This document shows positions 56,586-64,000 of a DNA stretch of 64,000 nt, one piece after another. Source of the DNA: Aegilops tauschii subsp. strangulata. Taxonomy: Eukaryota > Streptophyta > Magnoliopsida > Poales > Poaceae. The stretch is from NCBI RefSeq assembly GCF_002575655.3, contig NC_053037.3:502208544-502272543 (forward strand), given 5' to 3'. The notes beneath the pieces are model-generated. The model was not told the DNA's origin, made no database searches, and saw nothing but the letters and a program-made list of their open reading frames with translations. The position numbers were made by a program, and so were the translations under genes. Position 1 is the first letter of the stretch; each line of letters opens with the position of its first letter.

Positions 56586-57180
56586 AGTACCTAACGGCCC
56601 GTATCCCCCCGCCCGTTACTCTCTGTTCCCTCCCTCTCTCTCCTCCCCGACGCGCCCCGCCACCACATCCCACCCCACCGCCGCCGCCGCCGCCTGCCGC
56701 CGCCACCGCCCCCCGACGCCCGCCGCCGCCCGCCGCAGCCCCGTCGCTCCGCCACCCGCCGCCCGGCGCCGCCACTTCGCCCCCTCCGCCCCGTCGCCGC
56801 CCCACCCGCCGCCCGGCGCCGCCCCGTCGCCCCCTCCGCCCATCGCCCCCCACCCCTCCGCCCCGTCGCCCCCTCCACCCCCCACCCCTCCGCCCGGCCA
56901 GCGCCACCCCGCCGCCCCTCCATCGGCGAGCGCCACCCCGCCGCCCCTCCGTCGGCGAGCGCCCCACCCCTGCCGCAGGTGAGCCCCACCCCTCTTCTCC
57001 TTTTTTTCTTTTTTTTTCTGTTTTTTAGTTTAGATTACTTTTAGTTTAGTTTTAGATTTCGTTTAGTTTTTTAGTTTTAGATTTTTTTTCTGTTTTTTCT
57101 GTTTTTTAGTTTAGATTACTTTTAGTTTAGTTTTAGTTTAGTTTTAGGTTACTTAGTGCTAGGTTTAAGAAGAGGAAAAA
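56586..57180. other. E11 GC-rich block and T-rich block before the minisatellite
   Basis: 56620-56980 is a CCGCCGCC-type stretch that gives spurious Gly/Arg-rich ORFs on the minus strand. 57000-57165 is T-rich with a direct repeat of about 40 bp at an 81-bp offset (57018 and 57099). No gene is seen. Confidence 0.6.
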
Positions 57181-57182
57181 GG

Positions 57183-57231
57183 AGAAGAAGAAGAAGAAGA
57201 AGAAGAAGAAGAAGAAGAAGAACAAGAAGAA
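57183..57231. repeat. (GAA)n microsatellite
   Basis: An almost pure GAA/AAG trinucleotide run. Confidence 0.9.
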
Positions 57232-57289
57232 AGAGGAGAGGAGGTGGAGGAGAAAGCTAGAGGAGAGGAGGAGAAGAAGAAGACCACCG

Positions 57290-57850
57290 ACACCCCGACC
57301 CCGACCACCGACACCCCGACACCTGACACCCCGACCACCGACACCCCGACCTCGACGACCGACACCCCCACCCCGACGCGACACCCCGACACGACACCCC
57401 GGCACGACACCCCGACACGACACGACACGACACGACACCCCGACACGACATGACACCCCGACCCCGACACGACACCCCGACACCGACACCCTGACACCAC
57501 ACCCACCCTTACCCCGATACCGACACGGCACCCCGACCCGACACCCCGACCCCGAGACCCCGACCCCGACCCCGAGACCCCGACCCCGAGCCTGACCCGA
57601 CACCGACACGGCACCCCGACCCCGAGCCGGCACCCCGACCCAACACCCCGACCCCGAGACCCCGACCCCGACCCCGACCCCAACCCCGACACCCCGACCC
57701 CGAGCCTGACCCGACACCCCGACCCCGACACCGACACGGCACCCCGACCCCGACCCGGCACCCCGACCCGACACCCCGACCCCGAGACCCCGACCCTGAC
57801 CCTGACACGGCACCCCGACACCGACACGACACCCCGACCCCCGACACCTC
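57290..57850. repeat. CCCCGACA-type minisatellite, about 560 bp
   Basis: Irregular array of CCCCGA, CCCCGACA and CACCCCGAC units. Long minus-strand ORFs of Val-Gly-Ser repeats here are translations of this array and not genes. Confidence 0.88.
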
Positions 57851-58273
57851 CCGAAAAGGTGTTCTTTGGCCTTCGAGAAGCCGACGGGGTCATATATTTG
57901 TGAATTATTAGTTAGGTCATATATTTTTCGATTTTGTTATGAAAAACATCATATATAATTGTGTTGATCGGGTAGTTTCAAATGTGCAGTTGTTTCATCG
58001 CTGCGTGGTTTGGTGTTCGACGACCTCGCTGTGCGTTTGACGAGCTCTGCCCCTTCATTCGTGGGTGAGCACAAATGACATGTCCTCGTCCCCCATTAAT
58101 TATTTGATCTATTCCGATGAAACTTGATAGCTAGCTATATATGTGTCTTGAATCATCAGTATGTGTAACCAATATGTGTCTCCCGTTCGAAAGCGTCATA
58201 GTTATAAATATGCATGCATTTGCATATTTATAACCTTGATTCTTTCAAATTGTCCAACGTTATCCATGGATAG

Positions 58274-58491
58274 CCCGAGTATGTTTAGATTGGGTTCGTT
58301 TTCCCATATGCTTTGCTCCGGATCCGACGCATAAATTTCTTCAGTGCCTCCCCTGTTGTTCTCCGGGTACACATCCTCTCTTTTTATTGCAGAGACGTGT
58401 ATCAGGAGAACAGCGGGGAGGTGCTGCCGAAATTTTGCGTAGGATCCGGAGCATAGCATGGGAAAATGAACCCAATCTAAACATACTCGGG
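58274..58491 (+). other. Long inverted repeat, about 97-nt arms, in E11
   Basis: Arms 58274-58372 and 58397-58491 pair around a 24-nt loop. The outer 32 nt are nearly perfect, with one G:U position when transcribed on the plus strand. Inner mismatches and small gaps occur. A 102-codon ORF overlapping it on the minus strand is not supported. Confidence 0.75.
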
Positions 58492-58585
58492 TGGGATTAG
58501 GACCTATCATTACCTATTAGAGTGTAGGTTGCATGGACGTAATAAAATTGACAAAGTAGATCAACTGATGAATATATACATGGTG

Positions 58586-58588
<3 letters not shown>

Positions 58589-58623
<35 letters not shown>
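58589..58623. repeat. (TA)n microsatellite
   Basis: About 17 TA units just upstream of the TNP2 start. Confidence 0.9.
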
Positions 58624-58627
<4 letters not shown>

Positions 58628-58655
58628 TGTGTGTCTAGTAGCTCTGAAAGTCAAG

Positions 58656-61600
58656 ATGAGTGATCGTGCGTGGATGTACACAGGTCACACTGGTCAAAAC
58701 AAATGGAGCACTGAATGGTTCACAAAAACTAAGGGGTTTGTGCGAGCCGCATTTGCAAATGGCCAGAGGAAATCCTGGTGCCCTTGTTTATGGTGCGGCA
58801 ATTGGGAAAAGAGGACAGAGGCTGAAATGGGCAAACACCTGCAGAAGAGTGGTTTTACGCCCGATTATACGGTGTGGACATTTCATGGTGAGTCTGCCCA
58901 ACGTGACCGAGCTGAGGTGGATCGTCGTCGCACCGACGAGCATGGTACCGGGATGGAAAACATGGTGCAAGACTTCGATGATGCTCGGGATTCAGACGAG
59001 GAGATGGAGGAATATGCAAAGGCCTTCAATGAAATGTTGGAGTCTTCAAAACGTCCGCTCCATGAGCACACTGAGCTTTGTCAGTTGGATGCCATCTCAC
59101 AAGTAATGGCTCTGAAGGCTCAGTTCAACTTGGGCAGAGAATGCTACGATGCAATGATGACAGTATTTGGATGCTTTCTACCCAAAGGCCATGTAATGCC
59201 TGCAAACCTGTACCAGTCGGACAAAATCCTCCGTGCACTGAAGATGCCCTATGATAACATACATGCCTGTGAGAAAGGATGTGTCTTGTTTAGGCTTGAC
59301 TATGCGGACTTGAACTATTGTCCCATTTGCAAGTCTTCCAGGTATGTTGTGGTAGACACCGGTATGGGTGAGAAGACACAGACCAAAATCCCCGTTAGTG
59401 TTCTTCGGTATATGCCAATCGTACCAAGACTTCAACGTCTTTTCATGGTCGAAGAGACGGCCACACAGATGACATGGCACAAAACTGGCAAAAGAACCGA
59501 ACTAGATGCAGATGGGAATCTAATGATTGTACACACATCAGATGGTGTTGCGTGGAAAAAGTTTGATGAATTACATGGTGAAAAAGCGGCAGATCCGAGG
59601 CACCCTCGAGTCGGCATCAGCACGGATGGGTTCAGTGTGTTTGGTATGACGGCAGCCCAATACAGTTGTTGGCCCGTATTTGTCTTTCCACTCAATCTCC
59701 CCCCCGGACAGATTATGCAAAGAAAGAACATTTTCCTGACGTTGATAATTCCAGGGCCCAACTATCCGGGGAAAAATATGAATGTGTACATGCAGCCGCT
59801 TAAGGACGAATTGCAAGAAGCCTGGGATAATGGGTTCAAGACATACGACGCCTATAGCAAATTGAACTTCATAATGCGTGTCTGGTACATGTACTCGACG
59901 CATGACTTGCCGGCGTATGCGCTATTCGTTGGCTGGTGTGTGCATGGAAGGTTCCCGTGCCCACATGCAAGGGAGCTCTTGAGTTTCGTTGGCTTCAGGC
60001 CGGTCGCAAGTTTTCTTGCTTCGACATGCATAGATAGTTCCTGAATCCTCGCCATCAGTTCAGGAAAGACAAGAAGAACTTCATCAGAGGTAGAGTTGTC
60101 AAAAACTCTGCACCACCTGCATTGACAGGACAACAGACCCTGGATCAGTTAAACGCTCTCGATCCAGATCCAGAGCGTCCAGGGTACTTCAAGGGGTATA
60201 ATTCTAAGCACGCCTGGACTCACAAAACATGCTTATGGGATCTGCCTTACTTCAAAGACCTCCTTTGCCCACACAACATCGACGTGATGCACACTGAGAA
60301 GAATATCGCCGAGGCACTTTTTGGTACATTGTTCGGCATAGATGGGAAGTCAAAGGATAATACTAAGGCTAGAGTCGATCTGGAGGCGCTATGTGATAGG
60401 CCGTTACAAAACATGAAAGAACCGAAAGGAAAGCAGAAGTGGACGAAGCCAAAGGCATGGTTCAATGTTGGAAGGCCAGCTATGAGGGAAATTATCTTGT
60501 GGGTGAAAATGCAGTTGATGTTCCCTGATGGGTATGCAGCGAATCTACAGAGGGGAGCTAGTCTTGATAAATTGAAGATATTTGGTCTCAAGAGTCATGA
60601 TTGGCACATATGGATTGAGCGGGTAATGCCGGTGATGTTGCGTGGCATCATCCCTGAGGATGAATGGCTAGTACTGGCAGAACTCAGCTATTTCTTCAAT
60701 GTTCTTTGTGTGAAAGAACTATCGCCTGGCGTGCTAGAAGAAATGGAAGAGTTGGCACCGGAGTTGATCTGCAGGTTAGAGAAGATCTTTCCACCGGGCT
60801 TCTTTAATCCAATGCAACATTTGATTTTGCATCTCCCGACCGAGGCAAGATTGGGGGGGCCCGTGCAAAATCGTTGGTGCTACCCAACTGAGAGGATGCA
60901 GAAGACGCTTTGACAAAAATGTAAAAATAAACGTAGTATTGAAGCATCGATGGCTGAGGCATTCATCACTGAGGAGGCGGCAAACTTCATGACAGCACAC
61001 TACGAAGCCAAAAATTGTCATTTGCATAATCCGAGGCCTCGGTACAATGCTGACGACCCTAAAAAGGGTGGATCCAACCTCAGCCTATTCAAAGGGAATC
61101 TCGCACTAGCCAGTGTTTCAAATCCAGTATCTTTGGATAACGAACAATGGCGGACCATTTCGTTGTATATCTTCAACAACCTGATAGAAGTGCGGCCATA
61201 CATCAAGTAAGTTCTCGGTACATAGTTTCGCAACTTCTATTCCTTTGAACTGCTCTTATTCCTGGATATTTCATACAGTCGATACGTCGCCTTATTCTCG
61301 TATGGAGCGGTGATCCAAAAGGATTCTGTCGAAGAGTATGAGCTTCTCGCAAAGCAAGGAGGCGGCTATCCCGGTTTCATCTCTTGGTTCGAACAAACGG
61401 TAATTTCTATTAGACAATTTCATTTCATTCGCTAATTTGTGCGTAATGCAACAATCCTTTCATATTAAACTTGTAGGCTAATTCAGAGTCTATGGACGCC
61501 GAATTGAGACAAGTCGCTAATGGTTTTGACTATAAGGTCCGTTCGTTTGACAAATACGACATCAACGGGTATCACTTTCATACCTATGGCAAAGAGCTAT

Positions 61601-62292
61601 CTATGGCCGACCGAAAGTCTACAAATTGTTGTGTATCTGCTATCGGCGAAGGAGGTACCGAGTATTATGGGAGAGTTGAAGCAATTTATGAACTTCTATT
61701 CTATGGTGAAAACCCACCGAATGTCGTACTCTTCAAATGTTATTGGTTTCAGCCGAAGGAGACTAGAAGGACTCATGAACGTATAGGGCTAGTTGAAATC
61801 AACCAAAGCACCCATTTAGATGTTCCTGATGTCTATATTACGGCTCAATAGGCGACCCAAGTATTCTATCTACCGTGGGCCTGCCAAACTAATCCAAATC
61901 TGAAAGGTTGGGATGTCGTTTATGAAGTGCCGCCACGTGCTAGACTATCTCCCCCAAAGGAAGAGGATTATGAACCTCACATTAACCCAGACACATATGA
62001 AGGAGAATTCTTCCAAGAGACACGTCTTTCCAAAAAGCTTTTCAAGAACCACTATACTTCACCCCAAAACATTGAAGTAGACAGCGACAGTGAATCCGAC
62101 ATCACCCCAGAGGAGGAACAAGAAGAGCCGGAACAAGAAGAGGTTACTGCTGCGGATGATCTGTCATTGCTTGACCGATTACGTCAAGGTGGCCTTCCAC
62201 ATGTTGATGCCACTGAACCCTATGAGCCCGTCATTGATTATAGTGATGATGATGATTATGCATTTATTGATGATACTAATCGAGATTATTAG
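58656..62292 (+). pseudogene. E11 TNP2-type CACTA transposase (frameshift and stops)
   Basis: Exons are 58656-61206, 61279-61398 and 61477-62292, with canonical GT-AG borders and matching phase. The N-terminus (MSDRAWMYTGHTGQNKW) holds a Cys-rich block (CPCLWCGNW). The TNP2 domain (Transposase_21 type) follows: DKILRALKMPYDNIHACEKGCVLFR, CPICKSSRY, PVSVLRYMPIVPRLQRLF, then DPRHPRVGISTDGFSVFG and LNLPPG. The exon-1 remainder carries a DUF4218-like block (HNIDVMHTEKNIAEALFGTLF...MLRGIIPEDEW). Exon 3 has a DUF4216-like block (YYGRVEAIYELLF...VVLFKCYWF) and an acidic tail. It is broken: one base is lost near 59990, TAG at 60035-60037, TGA at 60911-60913 and TAG at 61849-61851. The intact enzyme would cut at the CACTA termini. 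Confidence 0.85.
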
Positions 62293-62429
62293 TAGTGTCA
62301 GGTATTAAATTTTTTTATGTTGTACTTGATGATGATCCACTTAAGTGATACACATATTATTATTCATGTCGGTCTTTTTTTTATGTTGTACTAATTTCGT
62401 TTACTGTTTGTCATGGCAGGTGTTGAAAG

Positions 62430-64000
62430 ATGGTGGGAGCAGGTCGGGAGCACGCCAAAGCCCCTACTTCGTCGGCGCGTGGTCTGAGGTCTTCCATTCC
62501 AGACGCACCTCTCCGCCGAGCGTTGCTGGACAGTATGGCCACACCGCCGGGCCCTTCTTCGTCGACCGCGGTGCCCAGCAGGGGACGAGGTAGGAAGAGA
62601 GGAGGTGGGGCACGTGGTCGCGGGAGAGGAGGTAGGGTGACTGCTACGGCACCTTCCTCGCCGCCACCCCCAGCTGTTTCACCCGAGCACGTGACTGCTA
62701 GGGTGGACTCGTCCGAGGAGGAGGCTACACGGACTCCAGTCCATGAGCCTCCGGTCCACGGGTCTTGGGCCCACGAGCCTCGGGTCGACTGGCCTTCGGC
62801 CCACGACAGTTCGGCCCATGAGACCCCGGAGGAGCACACGTCCGGATGGGGTACCTAGCCGGATCAGCCCGAGGAGCCGAGTGGCCATGCTGATGATGGT
62901 GGGGAGCCGACTGATTTTGAGGAGGAGGGGGGCACCGTCTACCAGCGTGGTGCTACTCGGCTCCCGTCCGTGCTGGCGACCCGCGAGCAGAGGTGGTTGA
63001 TTTTCTCTGACTAATGTTTCTGTACCTTCTGCATTTAATATTTTTGTACCTTCTGCATTCATGTTTCTTCAAATAACTAATGCGTTGGCCTTGTCATGCT
63101 ACAGGGGTTGGGACCACCATCATAGTGTCCGCCGGCCCAACTCCGTCCTTGGAGTTCTTTGCCGGCAAAACTTCTCGGGGTTTGTCACGTTGCCTGGTGA
63201 GGGTCGGCTTCCAGAGCTTGGATTGAGCCGGGAGCACTACGTGGCTGCCCCAGCCCCGCCGGATGAGATTATCGACGGTGTCGTGTGCGACACGAGGGCA
63301 GACATGGTGATCAGAAAGTTCTGGGTAATTTCTCCTTTACACATTTAAAAATCTTCAACTAGCTAGTTATTAATTGTACTAATCAATATTGTCTCATTTG
63401 ATTGCAGACATTCTACAGGTGTGAGGAGGGATACGAGGAGGACGCGGCACATGTTATCGAGAACGTCTGCAAGTGCCTACTACAGAACTTACGGCACGAG
63501 GCTCGGGTGCAGGCTGTTCGAGACTACTACGCCTTGCGTGGTATCAAGAAGACCAAGCCGGCGTGCCGCGATAAGTTCCTGAGTAAGGAGCAGTACATGA
63601 AGGTAATTCTTAAGGCCTTCTACTTAAGTTCCTTCATTTAGTAATTCTTAGCCGTAGCGCTCAAGTTTCTATTTGCTAACTTAGGCGCGTCCGAGATGGT
63701 GTGCGGATCGGATGGATTGTTGGGAGGTGTTGGTCAATGAGTGGTGCTCAAAGGAATGGCTAGCCCTCCACAACGAGGCCAAGGACAAACGTGCCCAAAT
63801 GGAAGGTGTGCCACACCATCAAGGCAGCTCCAACATATATCAGTTCGGGCGGAACTGGGTATGTGGTTTGCTTCATGATTCATGCAATTCATTCATCATC
63901 CTAGCTTGAGCCCTTTAATTACTAATTTACATTGTTTCTCTCTTTCAGGCACGCCACAATAAGGTGGATAAGGTTGCCAGAGGTGTACGACCTGTATGCC
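62430..64000 (+). pseudogene. E11 TnpA-like gene, En/Spm-type plant transposase family (partial)
   Basis: Exons are 62430-62992, 63105-63324, 63408-63602, 63685-63858 and 63949 onward, all with GT-AG borders. Exon 1 is Pro/Ser/Arg/Gly-rich and disordered (MVGAGREHAKAPTSS, a GRGRKRGGGARGRGRGG stretch, then an acidic region) and contains one in-frame TAG at 62856-62858. Exons 2-5 encode a conserved helical domain (RRPNSVLGVLCRQNFSGFV; FYRCEEGYEEDAAHVIENVCK; RDYYALRGIKKTKPACRDKFL; WCADRMDCWEVLVNEW; RHNKVDKVARGVRP), which resembles the Ptta/En/Spm plant transposase family (PF03004). This product would bind the subterminal TTTGCCGTC motifs. The gene continues off window. Confidence 0.7.

Larger units (their letters stand above)
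57851..58655. other. E11 TNP2 leader region
   Basis: Holds a large inverted repeat (58274-58491) and a TA microsatellite (58589-58623), with no supported ORF. The TNP2 ATG follows 32 bp after the TA run. Confidence 0.6.
56283..64000 (+). mobile_element. E11: CACTA transposon with TNP2 and TnpA-like genes (right end off window)
   Basis: It starts CACTACTGGAATCAGC at 56283, followed by subterminal TTTGCCGTC/GACGGCAAA repeats. Then come a GC-rich zone, a minisatellite, a long hairpin, a TNP2-type transposase gene (58656-62292) and a TnpA-like gene from 62430 to the edge. Both genes are on the plus strand in the order typical of plant CACTA elements. Candidate TSD is ATA at 56280-56282. It most likely inserted into or beside E10. 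Confidence 0.85.

Noticed and set aside
56542..56989. Gly/Arg-rich minus-strand ORFs
   Set aside because: They come from a CCGCCGCC low-complexity block with overlapping frames and lie opposite to the E11 genes.
57133..57893. 226- and 242-aa Val/Gly/Ser-repeat ORFs
   Set aside because: They are translations of the CCCCGACA minisatellite, open in several frames because of the repeat unit.
58202..58510. 102-aa minus ORF across the E11 hairpin
   Set aside because: It lies on the opposite strand to the transposase, spans both arms of an inverted repeat and has no recognisable domain.
1..64000. Host gene, tRNA or rRNA
   Set aside because: Every coding region I can support belongs to a transposable element or sits inside one. 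The tRNA-like sequences are short PBS complements only.

Overview
This window looks like intergenic heterochromatin of a large Triticeae genome (wheat/Aegilops type). It is a deep nest of LTR retrotransposons and CACTA DNA transposons. I found no gene that I would call a host gene, and no tRNA, rRNA or CRISPR. The assignment rests on an Angela/BARE/WIS-type copia element with its 5-bp target-site duplication (TSD), Athila-lineage Ty3 elements whose LTRs begin TGATACGTCTCC (Sabrina/WHAM-like), a Fatima-like TAT-lineage element (LTR begins TGAGGGAGTCC), and CACTA elements with TNP2-type transposase. Family names are from memory and were not checked against a database.

Layout. E1 (1-9349, minus): 5' half of a long-LTR Ty3 element with an extra ORF before gag and a gag-pol frame broken by one TGA. 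E2 (9350-13093, plus): Athila-type internal region with an acidic ORF of unknown function. E3 (13094-15131, plus): Sabrina/WHAM-like 5' LTR, tRNA-Asp-type primer binding site (PBS) and gag start. E4 (15132-29959, minus): pol-less Ty3-like element inserted in the E3 gag. Its 3' LTR is split by E5, the Angela element (15758-24353, TSD ATAAC), and its internal region by E6, a CACTA fragment (about 25446-28009) carrying a broken B3-like gene. E7 (29960-50983, plus): TAT-type element whose 5' LTR is split by E8 (30442-47348, minus), an Athila-type array in LTR-internal-LTR-partial-internal arrangement. E9 (31663-40688, minus, TSD CGCGC): Fatima-like element sitting in one E8 LTR. E10 (50984-56282, minus): CACTA end inserted at the head of an E7 antisense gene. 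E11 (56283-64000, plus): second CACTA with TNP2 and a TnpA-like gene, running off the window.

How it works together. Only E1 retains a nearly uninterrupted polyprotein. E5 keeps all domains but is broken by a frameshift and by loss of protease and zinc-knuckle residues. E9 has gag-protease but no reverse transcriptase. E4, E7 and E8 show no pol at all, so they would depend on enzymes supplied in trans. E9 and E7 both carry multi-exon genes antisense to the element. The CACTA E11 has transposase and TnpA-like genes in the usual order, but the transposase has accumulated a frameshift and stops. If the nest is intact, the missing halves should appear to the right of the window in the order E10, E7, E4, E3, E2.
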